This document shows, piece by piece, positions 7,018 to 15,278 of a DNA stretch of 22,163 nucleotides. The DNA is taken from assembly GCA_002367715.1 (NCBI GenBank), contig DFDL01000064.1, positions 1 to 22,163 of the forward strand. The letters run 5' to 3'. This stretch comes from Actinobacteria bacterium UBA3028. Lineage in GTDB: Bacteria > Actinomycetota > Actinomycetes > Nanopelagicales > Nanopelagicaceae. How positions within the stretch are numbered: position 1 is the first letter of the stretch; each line of letters starts with the position of its first letter. The translations under genes and the position numbers were made by a program. The notes under the pieces are model-generated. The model worked only from the letters and a program-made list of their open reading frames with translations. It was not told where the DNA came from and ran no database searches.

Positions 7018-8001
7018 ATGATTGGTCAAATAGATCTGGCCCCGACCGCTACCACTCATATTCTCGATGCCCAATGCTGCGAGGATTACACTGAAGAGGT
7101 GGGTAATAAACCAGCGATTATTTTAGAAAATCTCACTAAGAGATACGGTTCCAGTCGTGGCATTGAGAATATTTCACTCACTATTAATCCATGTGAAGTT
7201 TTTGGTTTTCTCGGACCAAATGGGGCAGGAAAGACAACTGCGATTAGAACTCTTGTCGGATTAATCAAGGCTTCGAGCGGTTCGGCTCAGATACTAGGAA
7301 TTAATGCTCTGGAAAATAACCTTGAGTTACGATCAAAAATTGGTTATCTGCCTGGAGCACTCTCAATTTATAAGGGCTACACGCCATGGGAATATTTGAA
7401 ATTTCTCGGGAAATTACGTGGAATCAACTGTGATACCAAAATTAGAGAGTATGCCGATCGGCTAAATCTTGATTTGCATCGCCATATTTCCGAGCTCTCG
7501 AAAGGCAACCGACAAAAAGTCGGAGTGATTCAAGCCTTTATGCACGAACCTGCTGCACTATTTCTCGATGAACCAACCAGCGGCTTAGACCCCATAGTAC
7601 AACGTGAGTTTGAAGATATTCTTGATGAAACTAAGGCGCGAGGGGCGGCAGTGATGTTGTCATCTCACGTCATCAGTGAAGTTGAGCATCTAGCAGACCG
7701 CGTAGCAATCATAAATGAAGGAAAACTGGTTGTTGTAGAAAAAATTTCAGTGCTCAAGGAGCGGGCAGTTAGAACAATTGACCTGTACTTCGACAAGCCA
7801 ATCTCTCTTCGTGATTTCGAAGGCGTCTCTGGAGTCAAAGACATCATGGTGAAAACTCAGCGTTTACGGTGCACCATGCTCGGGTCAGAGAAAGAATTGC
7901 TTACTGTTGCCCTTGCTCATGGCCTGCAAAGTGTCCGAACGCACGAGCCATCACTCGATGAGATTTTTCTACAACTAGTTGGCGCACAGGTGTCAAAATG
8001 A
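7018..8001 (+). CDS. ABC-2 type exporter, ATP-binding protein
   Basis: A 327-residue ATPase of the drug/polymer-export (CcmA/BcrA-like) class. Seen: Walker A GPNGAGKTT at residues 66-74, an LSKGNRQKV signature from residue 160, Walker B LFLDEPTSGLD from residue 181, and the H-loop His217 in SSHVISEVEHLAD. The last about 100 residues form the extra C-terminal domain usual in this class (ending SLDEIFLQLVG). The ABC domain proper begins near residue 33 (AIILENLTKRYG), so the first about 27 residues are an unusual leader; a GTG at 7099 is an alternative start. No strong Shine-Dalgarno precedes 7018. The stop overlaps the permease start in ATGA, so the two are coupled. Substrate unknown. Confidence 0.93.
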   Translation: MIGQIDLAPTATTHILDAQCCEDYTEEVGNKPAIILENLTKRYGSSRGIENISLTINPCEVFGFLGPNGAGKTTAIRTLVGLIKASSGSAQILGINALENNLELRSKIGYLPGALSIYKGYTPWEYLKFLGKLRGINCDTKIREYADRLNLDLHRHISELSKGNRQKVGVIQAFMHEPAALFLDEPTSGLDPIVQREFEDILDETKARGAAVMLSSHVISEVEHLADRVAIINEGKLVVVEKISVLKERAVRTIDLYFDKPISLRDFEGVSGVKDIMVKTQRLRCTMLGSEKELLTVALAHGLQSVRTHEPSLDEIFLQLVGAQVSK

Positions 8002-8795
8002 TGCTGACCTTATTTTTCAAAACCTGGCGAGATCACTGGAAGTCTTTGATTTCTTGGGCTGGTGTCTTGGTCACGATGACAACCATTCAGCTATCCATCT
8101 ATCCGACCATTTCCAAGTCTGGTCAAGTCTTCCAAAAATTCATAGATAGCTACCCCGATGCCATAAAGAAAATGTTTCGAATGGAGGATTACACCTCCGG
8201 TCCTGGATTCTTAAGTACCGAGTTATATAGCATGATACTTCCTCTTGTATTAATCGCCGTCGGGGCGACTTTTGGCGCAAGTGCAACTGCAGATGAGGAA
8301 GAAAAAGGCACGGCAGATCTGCTTTTTTCAATGCCTATCAGTAGAAGCAAAATTATGGCGAGCAAAATGGCAGCCACCGTCTCCGTACTTTTCATTTTAG
8401 GTTTTGTCACCTATCTCAATATCTATATCGGGTCCGGCCTGGTTGATATGGAAATTAATTTGAGTTTCTTGGCTTGGGGAACGATTTCTTGTACCCTTAT
8501 TGGACTCTTCTTCTCTGGAGTTGGCTATATTTTTGGCGCGTTGACCGGCAAGAAAGGCGTCTCTCTTGGCGCAAGTTCAGCAATTGGCTTACTTTTCTTC
8601 GTTTTCTATTCCATCGCTCCATTAGTGAATGATTTTGAATTTCTCACACCAATTAACCCATTTCACTGGGCCTTAGGCGGAAATGTTCTTTTTAGCGGCC
8701 CGGATTGGCCAGGCATGACAAAACTATTATCCGGAACCATAATTCTCTACTGCTTAAGTTTCGTTATTTTGAATCGAAAAGATATTCGTACCTGA
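7998..8795 (+). CDS. ABC-2 type exporter, membrane permease
   Basis: A 265-residue membrane protein with about six hydrophobic segments. The first is near residues 15-33. An outer stretch with YPDAIKKMFRMED and FLSTELYSMILPL then leads into the second (about 75-95). After it comes the cytoplasmic motif ADEEEKGTADLLFSMPISRSKI, typical of BcrB/NosY-like ABC-2 permeases where EEE.GT..LL...P.SR is conserved. The translation start overlaps the ATPase stop by 4 bases (ATGA), so the pair forms one exporter, probably two ATPases with two permeases. Related systems export antibiotics, peptides or lipids; the substrate is not predictable here. The stop codon is only 5 bases from the convergent rho stop, and no terminator hairpin fits in between. 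Confidence 0.88.
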   Translation: MMLTLFFKTWRDHWKSLISWAGVLVTMTTIQLSIYPTISKSGQVFQKFIDSYPDAIKKMFRMEDYTSGPGFLSTELYSMILPLVLIAVGATFGASATADEEEKGTADLLFSMPISRSKIMASKMAATVSVLFILGFVTYLNIYIGSGLVDMEINLSFLAWGTISCTLIGLFFSGVGYIFGALTGKKGVSLGASSAIGLLFFVFYSIAPLVNDFEFLTPINPFHWALGGNVLFSGPDWPGMTKLLSGTIILYCLSFVILNRKDIRT

Positions 8796-8800
8796 TTGAA

Positions 8801-10432
8801 TTAGGAGCCGTTCGTTGAAGTGCCATTCTCAGAAGTTGTGGTCTTCTGGATCTGCATCAAGAACTCGACATTCGATTTTGTGCCCTTCATCTTCTCAAGA
8901 AGCAGTTCGAGTGCTTGTTGTGGTTCAAGTGCGTGTAGGACTCGGCGAAGACGCCAGACAATATTTAGCTCTTCAGTGCCCATAAGAATCTCTTCTTTGC
9001 GAGTACCAGATGCAACTACGTCAACGGCTGGGAAAATTCGCTTATCTGCAAATTTACGGTTCAAGATGAGTTCCATATTTCCGGTTCCCTTAAACTCTTC
9101 AAAGATAACCTCATCCATCTTTGAGCCAGTATCAACTAGCGCAGTAGCAAGAATTGTTAGTGAGCCGCCATTTTCTACATTTCGGGCGGCGCCAAAGAAT
9201 TTCTTTGGCGGATATAGAGCTGCTGAATCAACACCACCAGACAAGATTCGACCTGATGCTGGAGCGGCAATGTTGTAGGCGCGACCAAGACGGGTAATTG
9301 AGTCGAGTAGAACAACTACATCGTGGCCAAGTTCAACTAGGCGCTTTGCCCGCTCAATCGCTAACTCGGCAACAGAAGTGTGGTCATCTGCAGGTCGGTC
9401 GAAAGTCGAGGCAATTACCTCACCCTTAATCGAGCGCTGCATATCAGTAACTTCTTCTGGGCGCTCATCTACCAATACAACCATTAGATGGCACTCTGGA
9501 TTATTTGTAGTTATTGCATTTGCAATTGCCTGTAGAACCATTGTCTTACCAGCTTTTGGTGGTGAAACAATTAGCCCACGTTGCCCTTTACCGATTGGTG
9601 AGATCAGGTCAATTACGCGAGTAGTTAAAATATTTGGTTCCGTCTCTAGACGGAGACGCTCTTGCGGATATAGCGGAACGAGTTTTGAAAATTCAATTCG
9701 AGCCTTTGAACTCTCTGGGTCAGCGCCATTTACTGTTTCAACGCGCACAAGCGCATTGAACTTCTCTTTGCGCTCACCTTCGCGAGGTTGTCTAACTGAT
9801 CCAGTTAATACATCACCTTTACGCAAGCCATAGCGACGTACCTGTTGAAGTGAGACATAGACATCATTTGGGCTAGCTAAGTAACCACCAGTGCGGATAA
9901 ATGCATAATTTTCTAGAATATCTAGCAATCCGCCAACAGGCAGAAGCACATCATCTTCAGAAATTACGATTTCACGCTCTTCGCGATTTCCGCGATCTCT
10001 AAATCGGTTATTGCGATCTCCGCGATCTCCGCGATCTCGACGATTATTGTGGCGATCATTGCGGTTATTGCCACCACCGCTCCACTCCTTCTTATTTACA
10101 TCTGCATCAGATGCATCATTCGGATTAGAGCCTTGGTTTTCGCCATCATCAGAATCGCTCTGATTGCTGCTGGAATTATTATTTGAATTGTTGTTGGAGT
10201 TCTTATTTCCACCTTTGCGACGAGCATCACGCTCGGCTCGGCGTGCTTCGCGTTCAGCTTTAGCGGCATCGCGGTTTGAAGCCTGGAGGTCGCCGATGGC
10301 CTGAACCAAATCCGGCTTCTTCATAGTCGCGGCAGATTCAATGCCGAGTTGGCCTGCAACTTTCTTGAGCTCAGGAAGGAGCATTGCTGAAAGTTCGCCA
10401 GATTCTTTTGCACTAGCTTTTGTAGTTGCCAT
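8801..10432 (-). CDS. rho: Transcription termination factor Rho
   Basis: Rho (543 residues) is the hexameric RNA helicase that ends untranslated transcripts. Layout: a SAP-like Rho N-domain (about 1-45, LLPELKKVAGQLGIE), a long disordered insertion (about 46-155), the RNA-binding cold-shock-like domain (GGLLDILENYAFIRTGGY), and the ATPase domain. Walker A is SPPKAGKT (290-297) and Walker B is VVVLLDSITRLGRAYN. Q-loop/R-loop type sequences YPPKKFFGAARN and DTGSKMDEVIFEEFKGTGN are intact. The insertion is very rich in Asn, Ser, Arg and Asp, with Asn/Ser runs and repeated RDRGDRGDR-like units; comparable insertions occur in other actinobacterial Rho proteins. A short Thr/Ser/Asn tail ends the protein. 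It sits 156 bases behind thrB, so it likely has its own promoter or leader there. Confidence 0.97.
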   Translation of the reverse strand: MATTKASAKESGELSAMLLPELKKVAGQLGIESAATMKKPDLVQAIGDLQASNRDAAKAEREARRAERDARRKGGNKNSNNNSNNNSSSNQSDSDDGENQGSNPNDASDADVNKKEWSGGGNNRNDRHNNRRDRGDRGDRNNRFRDRGNREEREIVISEDDVLLPVGGLLDILENYAFIRTGGYLASPNDVYVSLQQVRRYGLRKGDVLTGSVRQPREGERKEKFNALVRVETVNGADPESSKARIEFSKLVPLYPQERLRLETEPNILTTRVIDLISPIGKGQRGLIVSPPKAGKTMVLQAIANAITTNNPECHLMVVLVDERPEEVTDMQRSIKGEVIASTFDRPADDHTSVAELAIERAKRLVELGHDVVVLLDSITRLGRAYNIAAPASGRILSGGVDSAALYPPKKFFGAARNVENGGSLTILATALVDTGSKMDEVIFEEFKGTGNMELILNRKFADKRIFPAVDVVASGTRKEEILMGTEELNIVWRLRRVLHALEPQQALELLLEKMKGTKSNVEFLMQIQKTTTSENGTSTNGS

Positions 10433-10588
10433 ATATTTTTTACTTTTTCATTTCTCTATTTGCGCTAAAGGAAAGAGATTTTAATTTAGCGAAGTTTTGG
10501 GTTATCTAGATTTACTTACCGACAATTTCTCGGCTACCAGATAAGAAGAAACTTAGCATATCCGCCCAGCCTTGAGCAAAATTCGTCG
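10433..10588 (-). promoter_or_regulatory. Rho leader/promoter region
   Basis: This 156-base gap between thrB and rho is long for this window. It is A/T-rich near rho and holds an inverted repeat CGCTAAA (10463-10469) with TTTAGCG (10485-10491), loop 15 bases, and a smaller CCGA/TCGG hairpin (10528-10542). Neither is followed by a U-tract on the minus strand, so no intrinsic terminator for the thr genes is evident. Rho genes are often self-regulated in their leaders in other bacteria; here that is inference. No convincing -35/-10 pair and no strong Shine-Dalgarno before the ATG were found. Confidence 0.3.
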
Positions 10589-11521
10589 CTACTCGACTCC
10601 GAGAGTTGAAATACCCAGTTTTTGAGCGGTAAATGTCGCGGCCCCAACCTTAATTACTGCCTCGACTTCAAGCTCATCCATTGTGTGGAGGAGTAAAACT
10701 GAAGGACCGGCTCCCGAGATCATTGCCGGGACTCCGGCGGCGCGAAGCTTTGTAACAAGTGCCATTGACTTAGGCATTGCCTCGGTGCGATAGTTTTGAT
10801 GAAGTAAATCTTGAGTCGCCTCTAATAATAAATCAGGACGAGACTCTAAAGCGTGTACGAGTAGAGCTGCTCTTGCTGCATTTAGCGCAGCATCAGCATG
10901 TGGAACATTTTCTGGCAATAATTTACGGGCTTTTGAAGTTGCTAGGTGTGCCTCTGGAATAAAGAGCAGGGCCTTTATTTTTGGATCAACTTTAATTCCA
11001 ACCGCTCTGCCAAGTGATTTCTCCGCGTTATTTTCAGTCCAAGCAATTGTTGCCCCACCTAGGACTGCTGCTGCGATGTTATCTGGATGTCCTTCAATCT
11101 CAGTTCCTAACGCAATCATCTCATCGTCAGTAAGTAATTGTTCACCGCCAAGTACCAGTAATCTTGCAAGTGCTAAGCCTCCAACTATAGCTGCTGCTGA
11201 TGAACCAAGTCCACGTCCATGCGGAATCACATTTAATTGGCGAAGTGCAATTCCCTTTGGCTTCTGCCCCATATGTTCAAAGCCATGGAGCATCGCCTTA
11301 ATAACTAGATTACTTTTATCCCGCTTAATCTCTGAACTTGATTCCCCTGAAATATCGACATCAAAAGTAGCATCATCTAAAACTTGAGCGGCGTAGCGAT
11401 CACGCAAATCTAAGGCAAGGCCTAGTGAATCAAATCCAGGACCAAGGTTTGCGCTAGTTGCTGGCACGCTTATCTGTGCCAAAGTCGCCTTAAAAGTTAG
11501 CCGCCTCTTATTTGCAGCCAT
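10589..11521 (-). CDS. thrB: Homoserine kinase
   Basis: A 310-residue GHMP-family kinase that phosphorylates L-homoserine to O-phosphohomoserine, the substrate of ThrC next door. Seen: the N-terminal VPATSANLGPGFDSLGLAL motif of homoserine kinases (residues 19-37), the ATP-binding motif PHGRGLGSSAAA (GLGSS at 104-108), EGHPDNIAAAVLGG, and the C-terminal GHMP segment AMISGAGPSVL. The start codon shares one base with the thrC stop (TAATG), so translation is coupled. Last gene of the hom-thrC-thrB set; no terminator hairpin was found before rho. Confidence 0.97.
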   Translation of the reverse strand: MAANKRRLTFKATLAQISVPATSANLGPGFDSLGLALDLRDRYAAQVLDDATFDVDISGESSSEIKRDKSNLVIKAMLHGFEHMGQKPKGIALRQLNVIPHGRGLGSSAAAIVGGLALARLLVLGGEQLLTDDEMIALGTEIEGHPDNIAAAVLGGATIAWTENNAEKSLGRAVGIKVDPKIKALLFIPEAHLATSKARKLLPENVPHADAALNAARAALLVHALESRPDLLLEATQDLLHQNYRTEAMPKSMALVTKLRAAGVPAMISGAGPSVLLLHTMDELEVEAVIKVGAATFTAQKLGISTLGVE

Positions 11522-12603
11522 TAGGCAAGTCCAATCACTTCTGCGGCTCGCTTTACATCTACTGGAATCACAGTTGGCGCTTGTGCATGATCTAAAATCC
11601 AGCCAACATCCTTCAACCCATTTCCAGTAACAGTAATAACAATCCGCTTATCTTTAGGAAGTTTGCCCTCAGACTTTTTCTTTATTAGTCCAGCGATACC
11701 TGCTGCACTCGAAGGCTCAATGAAAATTCCCTCTTTTGCTGCTACTAATCTATATGCAGCAAGAATCTCTTCATCGGTAACGCTATCGATTAAGCCACCA
11801 GATGAGTCACGTGCCTCAACAGCCTGCTGCCAAGAAGCAGGATTTCCAATTCGGATTGCAGTTGCGATTGTCTCTGGATTCTTCACGATCTCACCCAGGA
11901 CAATAGGAGCTGAACCTGCTGCTTGGAAGCCCCACATCTGTGGAAGTTGCTTAGAAAGCCCATCATCGAAATACTCTTTGTAACCCTTCCAATATGCGGT
12001 GATATTTCCTGCATTTCCAACTGGAAGTACATGTAGGTCAGGTGCATCACCCAACATATCTACGACCTCAAAACTCGCAGTCTTCTGCCCATCAATTCGA
12101 TATGGATTTACTGAGTTAACTAATGCAACTGGATAATTCTCGGAAAGCTCACGGGCCAAATTTAAGCAATCATCAAAATTTCCATCGACTTGTAAAAGAA
12201 ATGAGCCGTGAGCGATTGCCTGTGCCAGCTTTCCCATTGCAATCTTGCCTTCAGGAACAAGTACAACTGGGCGCATTCCAGCCTTTGTTGCATAGGCAGC
12301 GGCGCTTGCAGATGTATTTCCAGTTGATGCGCAGATAACGGCTTCGGCACCAGCTTCTGCTGCCTTTGAAATTGCCATTGTCATTCCGCGATCTTTAAAT
12401 GAACCAGTTGGGTTGGTGCCCTCAACCTTTAGCCAGACATCATTTCCTAGCATTTTAGATAAGACGCATGCACTAACTAGCGGTGTTCCACCTTCGCACA
12501 ATGAAACAACAGGGGTGTTCTTCGAAACGGGAAGGCGATCGCGATACTCTTCGATTACTCCGCGCCATTGATGCGCACCAGACTTCTTCTTAAAAATACT
12601 CAT
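11521..12603 (-). CDS. thrC: Threonine synthase
   Basis: A 360-residue PLP enzyme that turns O-phosphohomoserine into L-threonine. The cofactor lysine is Lys70 in NPTGSFKDRGMT. The phosphate-binding loop is visible in LPVGNAGNITAYWKGYKEY, and ICASTGNTSASAAAYA is the substrate-side Ser/Thr-rich loop. The length and the lack of a long N-terminal SAM-regulated domain match the short bacterial class used by Actinobacteria. The start overlaps the hom stop by 4 bases (ATGA) and the stop overlaps the thrB start by 1 base, so the three genes are tightly coupled. Confidence 0.97.
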   Translation of the reverse strand: MSIFKKKSGAHQWRGVIEEYRDRLPVSKNTPVVSLCEGGTPLVSACVLSKMLGNDVWLKVEGTNPTGSFKDRGMTMAISKAAEAGAEAVICASTGNTSASAAAYATKAGMRPVVLVPEGKIAMGKLAQAIAHGSFLLQVDGNFDDCLNLARELSENYPVALVNSVNPYRIDGQKTASFEVVDMLGDAPDLHVLPVGNAGNITAYWKGYKEYFDDGLSKQLPQMWGFQAAGSAPIVLGEIVKNPETIATAIRIGNPASWQQAVEARDSSGGLIDSVTDEEILAAYRLVAAKEGIFIEPSSAAGIAGLIKKKSEGKLPKDKRIVITVTGNGLKDVGWILDHAQAPTVIPVDVKRAAEVIGLA

Positions 12604-13886
12604 GCGCCGATTCCCTCAACTCTAATTACACTGGCTGCATCTTTAACAGCATCTAAACTTTTAAGCTCAGCTACGGTTGCAGCTAGCGCTTCATCTGTTG
12701 CTCTATGTGTCATAACAATTAACTCTGCTGCATCATCGCGTCCAGTCTGGCGAACTGTTTGAATAGAGACGCCATGCTTTGCAAATGTTTGAGCCACTGA
12801 AGCAAGTACACCTGGGCGATCTGCAACATCTAAGCGAATTAGATAGCGAGTCTTAGTTGTTCCCATTGGGGCGATTGCAAGATCAGCATAATCACTCTCG
12901 CGCGGTCCAAGGCCACCACTTATTCGATGTCTAGCAACCGCAACTAAATCTCCGAGAATTGCAGATGCTGTTGGTTCGCCACCTGCGCCACGGCCATAGA
13001 ACATCATCGCTCCTGCTGATTGTGATTCAACGAATACTGCATTAAATGATTCGCGTACTGAGGCCAGAGGATGGCTACGGGAAATTAAGGTTGGATGTAC
13101 TCGGACACTTATTTTGCCATCACTCAATTCAGCAATCGCCAATAGTTTTACAACTAAATCAAGAGATTTGGCTACAGCAACATCGGTATCGGTAATCTTT
13201 GTGATTCCTTCGCGAAAGACATCAGCATCTGTTACTCGAGTATGAAATGCCAGTCCAGCCAAAATTGCTGCCTTAGCTGCGGCATCAAAGCCTTCGACAT
13301 CTGCAGTTGGATCTTCTTCGGCAAAGCCCAGTGCTTGCGCTTCGGCAAGGGCATCGCCAAATGCAGCGCCAGATTCATCCATCTTTGTAAGAATAAAGTT
13401 TGTAGTTCCGTTAACAATTCCCATAATTCGCTGAATATGATCGCCTACAAGTGATTCACGCAGCGGGCGAAGGATCGGAATCGCACCAGCTACTGAAGCT
13501 TCATAATATAGATCAACGCCATTTGAATCTGCAGCAGCAAATAACTCGCCACCATGTTTAGCAAGTAGCGCCTTATTTGCAGTGACTACAGATTTACCAT
13601 TCTTTAGCGCTGAAAGAATTAGGCTGCGAGCTGGCTCGATTCCACCAATTACTTCAATAATTAAATCTATATCGGAGGAATTAACAATTGATTCAAGATC
13701 GGTTGTTAGTAATTCCTTTGAGATATCGCTCCGATTGAGATTACGAACTCCAACTTTGCTTAGTACTAATTTCCCACCCGCTCTTGCGGTGAGATCACTC
13801 TGATTAGCATCTAAAAGCCGGGCAACTTCGCTGCCAACAACGCCGCAGCCGAGCATGCCGACACGGAGAGTTTTCTGCGAATTCAT
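12600..13886 (-). CDS. hom: Homoserine dehydrogenase with C-terminal ACT domain
   Basis: A 428-residue enzyme reducing aspartate semialdehyde to homoserine with NAD(P)H. It has an N-terminal Rossmann motif VGMLGCGVVGSEVARLL (from about residue 9), the IEVIGGIEPA loop, VVTANKALLA with its conserved lysine, and the catalytic-domain GIVNGTTNFILTKM motif. From about residue 350 there is an ACT domain (TRYLIRLDVADRPGVLASVA). In related enzymes such as that of Corynebacterium this C-terminal region mediates threonine feedback inhibition, so product control is likely. The ATG at 13886 is preceded by a GGGGAG-type Shine-Dalgarno. It lies 36 bases behind lysA. Confidence 0.97.
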   Translation of the reverse strand: MNSQKTLRVGMLGCGVVGSEVARLLDANQSDLTARAGGKLVLSKVGVRNLNRSDISKELLTTDLESIVNSSDIDLIIEVIGGIEPARSLILSALKNGKSVVTANKALLAKHGGELFAAADSNGVDLYYEASVAGAIPILRPLRESLVGDHIQRIMGIVNGTTNFILTKMDESGAAFGDALAEAQALGFAEEDPTADVEGFDAAAKAAILAGLAFHTRVTDADVFREGITKITDTDVAVAKSLDLVVKLLAIAELSDGKISVRVHPTLISRSHPLASVRESFNAVFVESQSAGAMMFYGRGAGGEPTASAILGDLVAVARHRISGGLGPRESDYADLAIAPMGTTKTRYLIRLDVADRPGVLASVAQTFAKHGVSIQTVRQTGRDDAAELIVMTHRATDEALAATVAELKSLDAVKDAASVIRVEGIGA

Positions 13887-13922
13887 TGTCCTATTCTCCC
13901 CTATTTTTCCAGAAGCCGAACG

Positions 13923-15278
13923 CTATTTAATGGTGCGCGGTGCCTCTTGGACGTCGAGGGCCAATAAATCGGCCTCGCTCTCCCTGCGCAAAATTACCCG
14001 AGCTCTGCCATCTGCCACTGCAATTACCGCTGGTTTCAACATGTGGTTGTAATTGCTGGCCATGCTGCGGCCATATGAGCCAGTGGCTGGGACAGCAAGC
14101 AAATCTCCTGGGGCTATATCACTCGGCAGATCTATCTCTCTAATAATTATGTCGCCAGATTCACAATGTTTGCCGACAACTCTTGAATTAATTTGATTGG
14201 CTGTAGAGCTTCGGTTAGCCAAAATTGTCCAGTATTTGGCGCCATAAAGACCAGGGCGGATATTCTCACTCATTCCACCATCAACTGCGATGTATCGACG
14301 CTGCGCAGCGTTATCTAGTTCCACATCTTTTGTCGTTCCAACTTCATAGAGGGTTGTGGTCGTTGGGCCCGCTATTGCACGTCCTGGTTCGATTGAAATT
14401 CTTGGCACCTTAAGTAAGTGGCGCTCACATTCACTGGTGACCAATTTAGCTAGAGCGGCCATTACTTTATCTGGATCAAATGTTCTCTCACCGGCAACAT
14501 ATGCGATGCCATAACCGCCACCTAAATCAAGTTCACTTAGCTCTTGGTTAAACTCATCACGGAACTTGGCGCTAAGTTCGATAAGCCTTGTTGTGGCCAA
14601 GATAAAACCTTCATTTTCAAATATCTGTGAGCCAATGTGGCAATGCAGACCTTCAAGTGAGAGATTCGAAGTGCTCTGAACTTCGCAGATTGCTTTCCAG
14701 GCGATACCACTTGCAATTGAGAAACCAAACTTTACATCTTCATGCGCAGTAGAAATCGCTTCATGAGTATGAGCATCAACACCAGGTGTGATTCTAAGCA
14801 GAACTGGCTGAACCTTGCCTGCCACCTTTGCTAGCCGATTTACTCTTTCAATCTCTTGCATCGAATCTATAACTATCTTTCCAACGCCAACTTCTATCGC
14901 ACGTGCAATCTCACTCTCAGATTTATTATTCCCGTGCACTTCAATCTTGGCTGGTGGAAAATTTGCCGCGAGTGCGACTGCAAGCTCGCCACCTGTACAA
15001 ACATCAATCCCGATACCACCTTGCGCAATCCATTTTGCAACTTCAATTGAGATGAAAGATTTGGAGGCATAGTAAACCTCACCTGCGTGCTCACCAAAGT
15101 TCTTCTCTAGCGCGCTCTTCCAACCTTGAATTCTGGATTTAAAATCAGCTTCATCTATTACAAATAGTGGGGTTCCAAATTCTTTTGCAAGTGCAGAGGA
15201 TTTACAGCCACCAATAACTAATTCGCCAGCAATGACCTCTGAATTCATTGAGAAGACTTCAGGAAGAAAACTCATCAC
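13923..15278 (-). CDS. lysA: Diaminopimelate decarboxylase
   Basis: A 451-residue fold-III PLP enzyme making L-lysine from meso-diaminopimelate. The cofactor lysine is Lys73 in VYYASKSFISIEVAKW. Also visible are HGNNKSESEIARA, GLHCHIGSQIF, the glycine-rich LDLGGGYGIAY loop, ISIEPGRAI, and the C-terminal active-site CESGD motif. Translation starts at GTG 15278, immediately after the argS TAA, or at ATG 15275; the reading is TAA-GTG-ATG. No strong Shine-Dalgarno is present, which suggests coupling by ribosomes finishing argS. The argS-lysA-hom order is conserved in many Actinobacteria. The extra about 12 residues before SEVIAGELVIGG look dispensable. Confidence 0.96.
   Translation of the reverse strand: MMSFLPEVFSMNSEVIAGELVIGGCKSSALAKEFGTPLFVIDEADFKSRIQGWKSALEKNFGEHAGEVYYASKSFISIEVAKWIAQGGIGIDVCTGGELAVALAANFPPAKIEVHGNNKSESEIARAIEVGVGKIVIDSMQEIERVNRLAKVAGKVQPVLLRITPGVDAHTHEAISTAHEDVKFGFSIASGIAWKAICEVQSTSNLSLEGLHCHIGSQIFENEGFILATTRLIELSAKFRDEFNQELSELDLGGGYGIAYVAGERTFDPDKVMAALAKLVTSECERHLLKVPRISIEPGRAIAGPTTTTLYEVGTTKDVELDNAAQRRYIAVDGGMSENIRPGLYGAKYWTILANRSSTANQINSRVVGKHCESGDIIIREIDLPSDIAPGDLLAVPATGSYGRSMASNYNHMLKPAVIAVADGRARVILRRESEADLLALDVQEAPRTIK

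Noticed and set aside
10010..10042. Short tandem GCGATCTCC-like repeats as a regulatory or CRISPR-like array
   Set aside because: They lie within the Rho coding region and encode the Arg/Asp/Gly repeat of the insertion; no spacers.
10463..10491. Inverted repeat before rho as a terminator of the thr genes
   Set aside because: The loop is 15 bases and no U-tract follows on the minus strand; kept only as a leader feature.
13887..13922. Threonine attenuator before hom
   Set aside because: The 36-base gap is too short for a leader peptide with alternative hairpins and has no run of Thr or Ile codons.
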